Shown piece after piece: positions 16,457 through 25,590 of a DNA stretch of 33,562 nucleotides. The notes under the pieces were generated by a model. That model ran no database searches. It saw only the letters and a program-made list of their open reading frames with translations, and was not told the DNA's origin. Both the position numbers and the translations under genes were made by a program. Source of the DNA: an uncultured Prevotella sp. GTDB lineage: Bacteria > Bacteroidota > Bacteroidia > Bacteroidales > Bacteroidaceae. The stretch covers positions 1-33,562 of the forward strand of contig USFX01000002.1 of NCBI GenBank assembly GCA_900553965.1, given 5' to 3'. Position 1 is the stretch's first letter, and every line of letters begins with the position of its first letter.

Positions 16457-17287
16457 ATGTCAAAAATAGATCTAATAGACAATAACTGGGTCGACCTCGT
16501 CTTTGAAGACAAGAATAAGGAATATGGTGCTTACGTGCTCCGCAAGGATACCGGTAAGAGAAATCTACAGGCGTTAGCAATCGTATTTATTATCCTCGCT
16601 CTTATTTTCGCAGGTGCTCTCACAATGGATTTCATCAAGAGCGTTACAGCCAAGAAGGTTGCCATCACCACTGACGTTGAGCTTTCACAGCTCGCTCAGA
16701 AGAAGGAAGCCAAGGTTGAGCGCAAGGAGCCTGTAAAGGTTGAGATGGAACAGAAAGTCGTTGAGAAGGTCAAGAGTTCGGTGAAGTTCACCGCACCCGA
16801 GATTAAGAAAGACGATGAGGTGAAGCCTGAGGATGAGCTGAAGTCACAGGACGAACTTGCAAAGTCAACGACTGCCATCGGTTCATTCGACGTAAAGGGT
16901 AACGACGAGGCTGAAGGTGAAGTGCTGAAGGCTAAGGAAGTCATCGCTGACGAGAAGCCGAAAGAGGAAGAGAAGCCGTTCGACATCGTCGAGCAGATGC
17001 CTACATTCCCCGGTGGTGACGGCAAGCTGATGGAATGGCTGAGCAAGAACATCAAGTATCCTGCTGTCGCAGAAGAGAACGGTGTTCAGGGACGTGTCAT
17101 CGTACGCTTCGTCGTAGGTAAGGATGGCTCTATCAGCAACGCTTCGGTTGTCCGCTCGGTTGACCCGTCACTCGACAAGGAAGCCCTGCGCGTGGTTAAG
17201 GCCATGCCGCGATGGATTCCCGGTAAGCAGAACGGTGCGGCAGTGCCTGTATGGTTCACGCTGCCTGTGACATTCCAGTTGCAGTAA
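16457..17287 (+). CDS. tonB: TonB-family energy transducer
   Basis: This 276-residue protein links the ExbB-ExbD motor to outer-membrane TonB-dependent transporters, such as SusC-type glycan and vitamin importers. It has a cytoplasmic N-terminus with the Bacteroidetes motif NNWVDLVFEDKNKEYGAYVLR, one membrane helix at about 37-57, a Lys/Glu/Pro-rich periplasm-spanning region (about 75-180), and a C-terminal TonB domain (about 185-276) with MPTFPGGDGKLMEWLSKNIK, YP, GxVxVxFVV and the final FTLPVTFQLQ strand. It follows exbD by 32 bp. Confidence 0.93.
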   Translation: MSKIDLIDNNWVDLVFEDKNKEYGAYVLRKDTGKRNLQALAIVFIILALIFAGALTMDFIKSVTAKKVAITTDVELSQLAQKKEAKVERKEPVKVEMEQKVVEKVKSSVKFTAPEIKKDDEVKPEDELKSQDELAKSTTAIGSFDVKGNDEAEGEVLKAKEVIADEKPKEEEKPFDIVEQMPTFPGGDGKLMEWLSKNIKYPAVAEENGVQGRVIVRFVVGKDGSISNASVVRSVDPSLDKEALRVVKAMPRWIPGKQNGAAVPVWFTLPVTFQLQ

Positions 17288-17294
17288 GCATGTC

Positions 17295-17309
17295 CCGCAG
17301 CCACTGCGG
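17295..17309 (+). other. Short hairpin between tonB and the next gene
   Basis: CCGCAG-CCA-CTGCGG forms a 6-bp stem 8 bp past the tonB stop. No T tract follows, so it is more likely an RNA-processing or stability element than a terminator. Confidence 0.4.
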
Positions 17310-17354
17310 CCATAAGAAAATGTCATCAACCTGTAACACTATAATTACAGCAAA

Positions 17355-18317
17355 ATGAAGAAGAACCTATTCAACATAACAGTTGGATTGACTCTCATCC
17401 TCTGTCTTACGGTTGCCTGCAACCGGAAAGCGAAGGACGGCAGAACTGACACTTACTCATCAGGGACGATTAAATTCGTCTCTGATGAGAGTTTCAGTCC
17501 TATCATCGAGGAAGAAGTTGAGGTCTTCCAAAGTATCTATCCCAACGCAAAGCTAATTCCTCAGTACACCAACGAGCTGGATGCCGTCAACATGCTGATG
17601 AAAGAGCAGACGTATCTGGCCATCACCACACGCAGATTCACCAAAAGAGAAGAGCAGAACCTGAAGGACCGTCGGTTCTTGCCCGCAGCCATACCGCTGG
17701 CTTACGACGGTCTGGCACTTATTGTCAACAAGGAAAATCCCGACACCATAATATCCCTGCAGGACCTCAAACTCATCCTCTCCGGCAAGGTGTCAAAATG
17801 GAACAAGCTGTATCCCGAATCAAAACTGGGCGACATCGAGGTCGCATTTGACAACAAACAGTCAAGCACCGTCCACTTCTGTGTGGACTCCCTCCTCGAC
17901 GGCAAACCCATCAACAGCCCCAATATCTACGCCGTGAAGAAATCGGCAGAAGTAATAGACTTCGTTGAGAAGCATCCGAACTCCATCGGAATTATCGGTT
18001 CAAACTGGCTCAACGACAAGCGCGACACGACAAATGTCACTTTCAGGAAGAATATAACGGTAATGGCGGTAAGCAGAATCCACCCGGCCACTGTGGCCAG
18101 CAGCTGGAAACCGTATCAGTTCTATATATATAACGGCAACTACCCGCTGGGGCGTACAATCTACGCGCTGCTGAACGACCCCATCAACGGACTGCCGTGG
18201 GGATTCACCAACTTCATTGCCGCCGACCACCGCGGTCAGCTCATCATCCATAAGGCCGGTCTGCTGCCATACAGGGCCAACATGGAAGTCCGCGAAGTGA
18301 ACGTCGTCACGGAATGA
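17355..18317 (+). CDS. PstS-like substrate-binding lipoprotein
   Basis: The 320-residue product starts with a lipoprotein signal peptide ending LTVAC (lipid-attachment C22). The body is a PBP-like (type 2 periplasmic binding) domain of the phosphate-binding PstS group: GTIKFVSDESFSPIIEEEVE, then an AITTRRFTKRE-like segment, IPLAYDGLALIVNKENPDT, LILSGKVSKWN, and a C-terminal PLGRTIYALLNDP. No pst permease or ATPase genes are nearby, so it is probably not part of a classical ABC importer. In Bacteroidetes such a protein regularly follows tonB in exb operons; its role there is not clear to me. Confidence 0.82.
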   Translation: MKKNLFNITVGLTLILCLTVACNRKAKDGRTDTYSSGTIKFVSDESFSPIIEEEVEVFQSIYPNAKLIPQYTNELDAVNMLMKEQTYLAITTRRFTKREEQNLKDRRFLPAAIPLAYDGLALIVNKENPDTIISLQDLKLILSGKVSKWNKLYPESKLGDIEVAFDNKQSSTVHFCVDSLLDGKPINSPNIYAVKKSAEVIDFVEKHPNSIGIIGSNWLNDKRDTTNVTFRKNITVMAVSRIHPATVASSWKPYQFYIYNGNYPLGRTIYALLNDPINGLPWGFTNFIAADHRGQLIIHKAGLLPYRANMEVREVNVVTE

Positions 18318-18366
18318 CAATACCATAACTACAGAAAATAATAATCATAATAATAGAGGAATAACG

Positions 18367-19791
18367 ATGAAGAAAACAAAGCATTTATTGATAGGAGCAA
18401 TGCTGATTGGTCTCAGCATGCCCGTAACAGCTCAGGACAACAAAGCACAGATAGACGAGATTACCAACATCATCAAGAGCAATCCCGCTGATCTGGCCAA
18501 GCAGATGAAGGATATTTACAAGAAGAACAAGAAGAATCCGGAAGTCCTCTGCGGTATCGGACGCGCCTACTATGACCTCAAGGACACGCTGAATGCAAAG
18601 ATATATGCCGAGTATGCCCTCAAGGCTAAGGAATACAGCCCCGCATACATCCTGCTCGGCGATTTGGCCGCACGCGCCAACAACGGCGGTGAGGCTGCCA
18701 AATATTACGAGATGGCCATCTATACTGACCCGAAGAATCCCGATGCCTACTATAAATATGCCAACGTCTACCGCAAAGTAAGCCCGCAGGGAGCCGTTGA
18801 CAAGCTGGAGGAATTGCGCTCACAGCGCCCCGACATAGCCGTTGACGCCCTGAAAGGCCGCATCTATTACTCTTCGAATGAGTTTGAAAAAGCCATCGAG
18901 AGCTTCCGCAAGGCTGACATCAACGCAATGGAAGAAGCAGACCTGACGAGCTTCGCCATGTCCCTGTGGTTCTCACAGAAATATGACGAGAGCCTCAAAA
19001 TCGCTCAGGCCGGACTCAAGAAAAACCCGCGCGACGCCGCATTCAACCGTCTCGCCATGTTCAGCTGCACCGACCTGAAGGACTATGACAACGCGCTCAT
19101 CTATGCAGACGCCCTCTTCAACAAGTCCGACAGCGCCAAGTTCTCCTACTTCGACTACACCTACTATGGCAACGCGCTCAGCGGAGCCAAGAAGCACACG
19201 GAGGCCATCGACATGTACAAGAAGGCACTTGAGCAGAACTTCGAGGACAAGACCAAGCGCGCCGGCGTCATCAAGCAGCTTTCCGAGGGCTACAAGCAGA
19301 ACGATGACTATGAGAACGCTATAAAGACATATCAGGAGTTCCTTGCTTCGGTGGACAATCCGCAGGCTAACGACATCGTCGGACTGGCACAGCTCTACAC
19401 CCAGTATGCCAACACTCTGGAGGGAGATGCCCGCAAGGACATGTTCAAGAAAGCCGAGAGCACATACGCCGGACTGAAAGAGAAATTCCCCGACGCAGAG
19501 GAATACTCAATCTTCTGGGTTGCGCGCATCAACTCCTACATGGACCCTGAGACGACTGAAGGCCTTGCCAAGCCCTATTACGAGCAGCTTGCAGCCATCA
19601 TTGAGCCCCGCGCCGAGAAAAGTTCCAGCGACAAGGCACGCCTCATCGAGTGCTACAGATACCTTGGCTACTTCAATCTTGTGAAGGATGACCGCGACGC
19701 CGCCGATGTCTACTGGAACAAGATTCTGGAACTTGACCCCGAGAACGAGATAGCCAAGCAGGCTCTCAGCATCTCGAACAAAAAGAAATAA
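18367..19791 (+). CDS. Exported tetratricopeptide-repeat protein of the exb-ton cluster
   Basis: The 474-residue product has a signal peptide (cleavage after VTA, before Q23) and is then a solenoid of TPR units. Clear repeats include EVLCGIGRAYYDLKDTLNAK, SPAYILLGDLAARANNGGEA, PDAYYKYANVYRK and YYGNALSGAKKHTEAIDMYK. It is the last gene of the exbB-exbD-exbD-tonB-pstS-TPR series, 49 bp after the binding-protein gene, with a long hairpin after it. A scaffold role for the TonB machinery is a plausible inference from context, not shown by sequence. Confidence 0.85.
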   Translation: MKKTKHLLIGAMLIGLSMPVTAQDNKAQIDEITNIIKSNPADLAKQMKDIYKKNKKNPEVLCGIGRAYYDLKDTLNAKIYAEYALKAKEYSPAYILLGDLAARANNGGEAAKYYEMAIYTDPKNPDAYYKYANVYRKVSPQGAVDKLEELRSQRPDIAVDALKGRIYYSSNEFEKAIESFRKADINAMEEADLTSFAMSLWFSQKYDESLKIAQAGLKKNPRDAAFNRLAMFSCTDLKDYDNALIYADALFNKSDSAKFSYFDYTYYGNALSGAKKHTEAIDMYKKALEQNFEDKTKRAGVIKQLSEGYKQNDDYENAIKTYQEFLASVDNPQANDIVGLAQLYTQYANTLEGDARKDMFKKAESTYAGLKEKFPDAEEYSIFWVARINSYMDPETTEGLAKPYYEQLAAIIEPRAEKSSSDKARLIECYRYLGYFNLVKDDRDAADVYWNKILELDPENEIAKQALSISNKKK

Positions 19792-19831
19792 CGATCATAT
19801 CACGGTCTAAAGCGCCGTGCAACAATCAGAT

Positions 19832-19886
19832 AAAAGGGTGTATCAAAAGCAAAGATAACTATCTCCTGCCTTTGATGCACCCTTTT
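19832..19886 (+). terminator. Hairpin terminator after the exb-ton operon
   Basis: AAAAGGGTGTATCAAA (19832-19847) pairs with TTTGATGCACCCTTTT (19871-19886): a 16-bp stem with one G-U pair, ending in TTTT. The symmetric A/T ends suggest it works in both directions. It separates the operon from the CRISPR locus. The rest of the 19792-20141 gap is occupied by the tracrRNA locus. Confidence 0.75.
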
Positions 19887-20007
19887 CCTATTTCATATAC
19901 ACCATAAAGCAATATCCACAAAAAAACGATTTGGATTTCTGCCGACAGAATAATTCACGTGCAATAAAGGTGAAACATGCTATAAAAAAGAACGGCATGA
20001 AAGAAAC

Positions 20008-20083
20008 AAAAAAGGCGAAGATAAAATCTCCACCTTGAATAATCACAACGGAATAATCCTTATTGTGAATTGCTTGAAAGTTC
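20008..20083 (-). ncRNA. tracrRNA of the type II-C CRISPR-Cas9 system
   Basis: The minus strand carries an anti-repeat (20063-20080, CTTTCAAGCAATTCACAA) complementary to crRNA-strand repeat positions 2-18 without mismatch, then a short bulge and further pairing. Next comes a nexus-like hairpin (AAGGATTATTCC) and a 9-bp terminator stem, GGTGGAGAT-TTT-ATCTTCGCC (20014-20034), followed by six U residues. Predicted length is about 75 nt. It is transcribed away from cas9, from a TATCTTTG promoter just upstream of the anti-repeat. The exact 5' end is inferred from the promoter and could lie anywhere in about 20079-20084. In Cas9 systems this RNA pairs with each repeat, allows processing by RNase III (or none, in some II-C systems) and holds the guide in Cas9. 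Confidence 0.9.
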
Positions 20084-20086
20084 CTG

Positions 20087-20118
20087 CAAAGATACGAATT
20101 AAATTCTAATAACCGAAA
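20087..20118 (-). promoter_or_regulatory. tracrRNA promoter
   Basis: The minus strand has TATCTTTG at 20087-20094 and TTTC at 20115-20118, separated by exactly 20 nt. This spacing equals that of the two best promoters in the window (28335-28366 and 33417-33448). No equivalent TAnnTTTG box is visible on the plus strand for cas9 in the same interval. Confidence 0.8.
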
Positions 20119-20141
20119 TAATAATAAACTATTAACAAAAT

Positions 20142-23100
20142 ATGAAAAAGATTCTCGGCTTCGACATCGGCACAAATAGTATAGGATGGGCTATCGTCTA
20201 CGGAGATACAAACGAAGATGGCAAACTCCAATTAAAAGAGATTGCAAATGCAGGCAGCAGAATCATACCTATGGATGCAAGCATATTAGGCGATTTTGAT
20301 AAGGGAAATTCCGTTTCACAAACAAAAGCGCGAACCGAATATAGAGGAATGAGACGTATGCGAGAACGTTATCTATTGCGTAGAGAGCGCCTATATCGCA
20401 TATTAAACATCATGGGGTTTCTGCCAGAACATTTTTCAGAATGTCTCAAACGCTACGGTAAATTCACCAACAATTCCGAACCGAAACTTGCATGGTTGAA
20501 AGACAACGAAGGCAAAATGCAATTTCTGTTCAAACAGTCTTTCAACGAGATGCTGAATGAATTCTATGAGCACAATCCGCAACTCACAGAAGAAGCCAAG
20601 AAGATTCCATACGACTGGACACTATACTATCTGCGCAAGAAAGCCCTAACCGCTCCGATACAAAAAGAAGAACTGGCATGGATACTGCTCAATTTCAATC
20701 AGAAACGAGGATACTATCAATTACGCGGGGAAGACGAAGAAGATACACAAAATAAAATTGAGGAATATCTGTCGCTAAAAATCATCAGGGTTGAAGCAAC
20801 CGACGAAAAGAAAGGCGATGGCACATGGCACAACGTCTATCTTGAGAACGGTATGGTCTACCGGAGGACGAGCAAGACATTCCTTGATTGGGAAGGTAAG
20901 ACAAAAGATTTCATCATAACAACGTTGCTGGATAACAACGGGCAACCAAAAGTTGACAAGGACGGACAAATACGCCGTTCACTCCGTCAGCCAAAAGAAG
21001 ATGATTGGGGCTTGCTCAAGAAAAAGACAGAGGCAAGCATCGACAAATCTGCAAAGACAGTTGGCAGCTATATCTACGACAATCTTTTGTCCGACACGAC
21101 ACAAAAGATTAAAGGCCGTCTTGTACGCACCATCGAGCGCGAATACTACAAAAGCGAGCTTAAGGCCATATTGGAAAAACAGAAGCAGTTCATCCCCGAG
21201 CTCAATGATAAGGAACTATACGACAGATGCGTTGAGGAACTGTATCCAAGCAATGATGCCCACCGCAACAACATAACTCACCGGGATTTCACTTACCTGC
21301 TTGCTGAAGACATCTTGTTCTACCAACGTCCGTTGAAGAGCAAGAAGTCGTTGATTGCCGACTGCCAATACGAGACCAGAGCCTACAAAAATCCCGAGAC
21401 CGGAGAAACAAAACACATCGGCATAAAGTGCGTATCAAAGTCACATCCGAGATTCCAAGAATTCAGGCTGTGGCAATTTATCAGCAATCTTCGCATCTAC
21501 GAGCGCAGCAAGATTGTTGACGGAAAAACGAAACTGGATGTTGACGTGACCGACTCTTTCTTGAAAGATGAGACTGTCTATGAACGTTTGTTCGAGTTTC
21601 TCAACAACAAGAAGGCCATCAAGCAAGACACCTTGCTCTCTTCATTTTTCAAACTAAAAAAACAAAACGGCAAACATCTGTACAGATGGAATTACGTAGA
21701 GGACAGGGAATACCCATGCAACGAAACACGCGAGTTAATCCTATCGCGCTTGAAGAAAGCCGGCATCAGTGCTTCATTTTTAACGACAGAGACAGAAGAG
21801 GCTTTGTGGCACATACTCTATTCTGTCTCCGACAAACAGGAACTAAGAACGGCTCTTGCGACATTTGCACGTAAGAACACGTTGGACGAGACCACTTTCA
21901 CCGAACATTTCATCAAGATACCACCGTTCAAGAACGACTACGGAGCCTATTCGCTGAAAGCCCTCAACAAACTCCTGCCACTCATACGCATGGGCAAATA
22001 CTGGAGCGAAGAGTCCATAGATGCAAAGACAAGGGAAAGAATTGATCGCATCATAGACGGAGAGGCAGACGAGAACATCAAGAATACTGTCAGAGAGAAA
22101 GCCATTAACCTCAATGACATCTCACACTTCAAAGGCTTGCCGTTATGGCTTGCCTGCTATGTCGTGTACAACCGCCACAGTGAAGCGTCGGACACCGAGC
22201 GATGGAAACGACCTGAAGACATTGACGAGTATCTGCGCCACTTCCGCCAACACTCGTTGAACAATCCCATCGTTGAACAGGTTGTCATGGAGACATTGCG
22301 CACTGTCAGGGATATATGGAAGAAAGAAGGACACATTGACGAAATACATATCGAATTGGGCCGCGAGATGAAGTCACCGGCAGCAAAACGCGCGCAAATG
22401 GCCCAAAACATGACCGAAAACGAAAACACCAATATCAGAATCAAGTACCTGCTTCGGGAATTCGCAAGTCCGGACATGGACATCGAAGGCGTCCATCCTC
22501 ACTCCCCGTCCCAACAGGAATTGCTCCGCATCTATGAGGAAGGAGTGTTGGCATCCGAAAGAGACATTACACCTGACATCAAGGAACTTATCGGAAGACT
22601 GAACGAGAAAAGCAAGCAGCCGTCCCACTCCGACGTCCAGCGCTATAAACTGTGGCTCGACCAGAAATACCGTTCTCCATACACGGGACTGGCCATACCT
22701 CTCTCCCGTCTGTTCACTCCGGATTATGAGATAGAGCACGTAATACCTCAATCCCGCTATTTCGACAATTCGTTCACAAACAAGGTCATCTGCGAATCGG
22801 AAGTAAACAAACTGAAAGACAATCAGCTCGGATACGAATTCATCATGCGCCATCACGGCGAAAAAGTTCCTCTTTCGCGCGGCATAACAGCGACCATACT
22901 CGAACCCAAAGAATATGAGCAGCTCGTGAAAAACACCTACTCGGCAAATCCGCAAAAGCTGAAAAAACTGATGATGGATGACATCCCCGACGGATTCATC
23001 GACCGCCAACTCAACGACAGCCGCTACATAAGCAAGCTCGTAAAAAGTCTGATGTCAAAGATTGTCCGGGAGAAAGGAGAAGAAGAGGCCACATCCAAAA

Positions 23101-24626
23101 ACGTCATTGTCTGTACCGGTAGTGTTACCGACCGACTCAAAAAGGACTGGGGTGTCAACGACGTGTGGAACAGAATCATATTGCCACGCTTCGAGAGACT
23201 TGACAAGATGTGCGGCCAACAACTGTACACGACCAAGAACACCTCCGGACATGTCATCCCCGACATGCCCATCGAACAACAACGCGGTTTCAACAAGAAG
23301 CGCATCGACCACCGCCACCACGCTATGGACGCTATCGTCATCGCCTGCGCTACAAGAAGCATTGTCAACTACCTGAACAACGAATCCGCCAAACATGACG
23401 CTCAGACCACCCGTCATGACCTGCAGCACGCCCTGTGCCATAAGCAGCGCACCGACGCCAACGGCAACTACCAATGGACTTTGAACATGCCTTGGGACAC
23501 ATTCCCTGCCGATGTAAACAATGCTCTCAATCGGATTATCGTCAGCTTCAAACAGAATCTGCGGGTGATAAGCAGAACAAAAAACAAGATACAGAAACTC
23601 AAGAACAACAAGCGTGTGCTCGAACAGCAAACGAAGGGCGATAACTGGGCCATACGCAAACCGCTGCACAAAGAAACCGTCTACGGCGAAGTCAACCTGC
23701 GGCTGCAAAAAGAAGTAAAACTGAAAGAGGCCATCACACGCCCCGACGACATCATCGACCGTGACCTGAAGAAAAAGATCAAGGCCATGCTCGAATTGGG
23801 TTACGACTTGAAGAAAATAAAGGCTTACTTTGAGGACAACGCCGAAATTTGGTCTGACATCAATCTGAACAAGATTCCAATCTATTATTTCACGGCTGAG
23901 ACCTCGGACAGATATTTTGCAACCCGCAAGCCCATTGACCAATCCTTCAACCGCAAGAAGATCATCAATGAAATTACCGACACCGGCATCCAAAAAATAA
24001 TGCTGCGTCATCTTGAAAACAACGGCGAAGACCCCGACATCGCTTTCTCTCCCGAAGGCATAGAGGAGATGAACAGGAACATCCGCACCCTCAACAACGG
24101 GAAGTGGCATCAGCCAATTCTTAAAGTGCGCGTATATGAAAAAGCCAACAAGTTTGCCATCGGCAAGAGCGGCAACAAGTCGAAGAAGTTTGTTGAAGCA
24201 GCCAAGGGCACAAACCTGTTCTTTGCCATCTATGAAGGTGAAGACGGCAAACGCCGCTATTCGTCCATACCGCTCAACGTCGTCATCGACCGCATGAAGG
24301 CGGGACTGCCCGTAGCCGACGAGGACGGTATAATTCCGACGTTCGTTCTGTCTCCCGGAGATTTGGTCTACCTGCCAAAAGAAGGAGAAACGCTCTCCGT
24401 CGAGACTATTGACAAGAGCAGAATATATAAAATGGTAAGTTGCAATGGAAAGCAATGCTTTTTTATAGGAAATACCATAGCAAAAGCGATTATCAATAAC
24501 AATGATTTGCATGAATTTAATGTATTGAATAAGATTGAAATAGCATTGACGGGTGAAAACATCAAGGAAAAGTGCATCCCAATCAAAGTTGACCGTTTGG
24601 GACAAATCGTTAAATTAGGATACTGA
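20142..24626 (+). CDS. cas9: CRISPR-associated endonuclease Cas9, type II-C
   Basis: This 1494-residue RNA-guided nuclease cuts DNA matched by a crRNA:tracrRNA guide. RuvC-I is KKILGFDIGTNSIGWAIV (D8), followed by an arginine-rich bridge helix at about 62-84 (TKARTEYRGMRRMRERYLLR). A large REC lobe fills about 85-720. RuvC-II is IDEIHIELGREMKS (E738). The HNH domain has YEIEHVIPQSRYFDNSFTNK (H866) and SEVNKLKDN (N889). RuvC-III is IDHRHHAMDAIVIA (H1060, D1063). The final roughly 415 residues hold the WED/PAM-interacting region. All expected catalytic residues are present. It is far longer than compact II-C enzymes (about 1000-1100) but in the range of large Bacteroidetes Cas9s. cas1 follows 14 bp downstream; csn2 and cas4 are absent, supporting II-C. 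Confidence 0.97.
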   Translation: MKKILGFDIGTNSIGWAIVYGDTNEDGKLQLKEIANAGSRIIPMDASILGDFDKGNSVSQTKARTEYRGMRRMRERYLLRRERLYRILNIMGFLPEHFSECLKRYGKFTNNSEPKLAWLKDNEGKMQFLFKQSFNEMLNEFYEHNPQLTEEAKKIPYDWTLYYLRKKALTAPIQKEELAWILLNFNQKRGYYQLRGEDEEDTQNKIEEYLSLKIIRVEATDEKKGDGTWHNVYLENGMVYRRTSKTFLDWEGKTKDFIITTLLDNNGQPKVDKDGQIRRSLRQPKEDDWGLLKKKTEASIDKSAKTVGSYIYDNLLSDTTQKIKGRLVRTIEREYYKSELKAILEKQKQFIPELNDKELYDRCVEELYPSNDAHRNNITHRDFTYLLAEDILFYQRPLKSKKSLIADCQYETRAYKNPETGETKHIGIKCVSKSHPRFQEFRLWQFISNLRIYERSKIVDGKTKLDVDVTDSFLKDETVYERLFEFLNNKKAIKQDTLLSSFFKLKKQNGKHLYRWNYVEDREYPCNETRELILSRLKKAGISASFLTTETEEALWHILYSVSDKQELRTALATFARKNTLDETTFTEHFIKIPPFKNDYGAYSLKALNKLLPLIRMGKYWSEESIDAKTRERIDRIIDGEADENIKNTVREKAINLNDISHFKGLPLWLACYVVYNRHSEASDTERWKRPEDIDEYLRHFRQHSLNNPIVEQVVMETLRTVRDIWKKEGHIDEIHIELGREMKSPAAKRAQMAQNMTENENTNIRIKYLLREFASPDMDIEGVHPHSPSQQELLRIYEEGVLASERDITPDIKELIGRLNEKSKQPSHSDVQRYKLWLDQKYRSPYTGLAIPLSRLFTPDYEIEHVIPQSRYFDNSFTNKVICESEVNKLKDNQLGYEFIMRHHGEKVPLSRGITATILEPKEYEQLVKNTYSANPQKLKKLMMDDIPDGFIDRQLNDSRYISKLVKSLMSKIVREKGEEEATSKNVIVCTGSVTDRLKKDWGVNDVWNRIILPRFERLDKMCGQQLYTTKNTSGHVIPDMPIEQQRGFNKKRIDHRHHAMDAIVIACATRSIVNYLNNESAKHDAQTTRHDLQHALCHKQRTDANGNYQWTLNMPWDTFPADVNNALNRIIVSFKQNLRVISRTKNKIQKLKNNKRVLEQQTKGDNWAIRKPLHKETVYGEVNLRLQKEVKLKEAITRPDDIIDRDLKKKIKAMLELGYDLKKIKAYFEDNAEIWSDINLNKIPIYYFTAETSDRYFATRKPIDQSFNRKKIINEITDTGIQKIMLRHLENNGEDPDIAFSPEGIEEMNRNIRTLNNGKWHQPILKVRVYEKANKFAIGKSGNKSKKFVEAAKGTNLFFAIYEGEDGKRRYSSIPLNVVIDRMKAGLPVADEDGIIPTFVLSPGDLVYLPKEGETLSVETIDKSRIYKMVSCNGKQCFFIGNTIAKAIINNNDLHEFNVLNKIEIALTGENIKEKCIPIKVDRLGQIVKLGY

Positions 24627-24640
24627 AAGATGACTGGCTT

Positions 24641-25582
24641 ATGATTAAGAAGACACTCTATTTCGGCAATCCCGCCTATCTGTCTCTCCACCTCGGGCAG
24701 CTCGTGATAAAACTGCCTGAGGTGGAGACCTGTACGGCAGTGGACAACGATTTCAAAACGCGCGCCACCGTCACAAAACCGATAGAGGACATAGCATACG
24801 TCGTGCTCGACAACCGGCGTATCACCATCACCAGCGGTGTCATGGAAGCACTGCTTGAAAACAACTGCGCCATCATCTCATGCGACTCACGCGGCATGCC
24901 CGTCGGACTGATGTTGCCGCTCACAGGCAACACTGTTCAGAACGAGCGGTTCCGTCATCAGCTTGACTCCTCACTACCACTGCGAAAACAACTGTGGCAG
25001 CAGACCATACAACAGAAAATTGCCAATCAGGCCGCTGCACTTGAGCGATGTTGTCCGACGGCCGCCACAGGATGTATGCGCAAATGGGCCACTGACGTGA
25101 AAAGCGGAGACACACACAATGTCGAGGGCAAAGCCGCCGCCTACTATTGGAAAAATTTCTTCAGCAGCCACGTCAACGACTTCATCAGAGACCGCGAAGG
25201 GTTGTTCCCGAACAATCTTCTGAACTACGGCTATGCCATCCTTCGGGCCGTAATGGCGAGGGCCCTTGTGTCGAGTGGTCTGCTCCCTACTCTCGGCATA
25301 CATCATCACAACCGTTACAATGCTTACTGCCTCGCGGATGACATCATGGAGCCATACCGTCCATACGTAGACAATCTTGTTCATGACATCATCACTGATA
25401 ATGGTGTAGATTTTGAACTGACGCGTGACATAAAGGCCCTGCTACTGACCATTCCAACGCTCGATGTCACGATAAACGGCCGGCAAAGCCCGCTGATGGT
25501 TGCCGCAAGTCAGACAACAGCTTCACTCGCACGATGTTTCATGGGTGAGATACGACGCATCTATTATCCTGTAATGTCGTAA
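24641..25582 (+). CDS. cas1: CRISPR-associated endonuclease/integrase Cas1
   Basis: The 313-residue integrase inserts new spacers together with Cas2. The type II Cas1 N-terminal beta domain starts KKTLYFGNPAYLSLHLGQLV, and the helical catalytic domain contains the metal ligands: E162 in NVEGKAAAYYWKNFF, a histidine in LGIHHHNRYNAYCLADD (about H222) and E237 in DDIMEPYRPYVD. Length is normal. It starts 14 bp after cas9 and ends 8 bp before cas2, so one transcript is likely. Confidence 0.96.
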   Translation: MIKKTLYFGNPAYLSLHLGQLVIKLPEVETCTAVDNDFKTRATVTKPIEDIAYVVLDNRRITITSGVMEALLENNCAIISCDSRGMPVGLMLPLTGNTVQNERFRHQLDSSLPLRKQLWQQTIQQKIANQAAALERCCPTAATGCMRKWATDVKSGDTHNVEGKAAAYYWKNFFSSHVNDFIRDREGLFPNNLLNYGYAILRAVMARALVSSGLLPTLGIHHHNRYNAYCLADDIMEPYRPYVDNLVHDIITDNGVDFELTRDIKALLLTIPTLDVTINGRQSPLMVAASQTTASLARCFMGEIRRIYYPVMS

Positions 25583-25590
25583 TAACGCCA

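Noticed and set aside
17355..18317. Phosphate ABC importer component
   Set aside because: The binding domain fits, but no permease or ATPase gene is nearby and the gene is embedded in the TonB motor operon.
19888..20175. 95-codon open frame on the minus strand upstream of cas9
   Set aside because: It overlaps the tracrRNA promoter, anti-repeat and terminator; the translation has no gene-like features.
23055..24605. 516-codon open frame on the minus strand
   Set aside because: It lies fully antisense within cas9, whose plus-strand frame has all expected motifs; composition bias opens the opposite strand.
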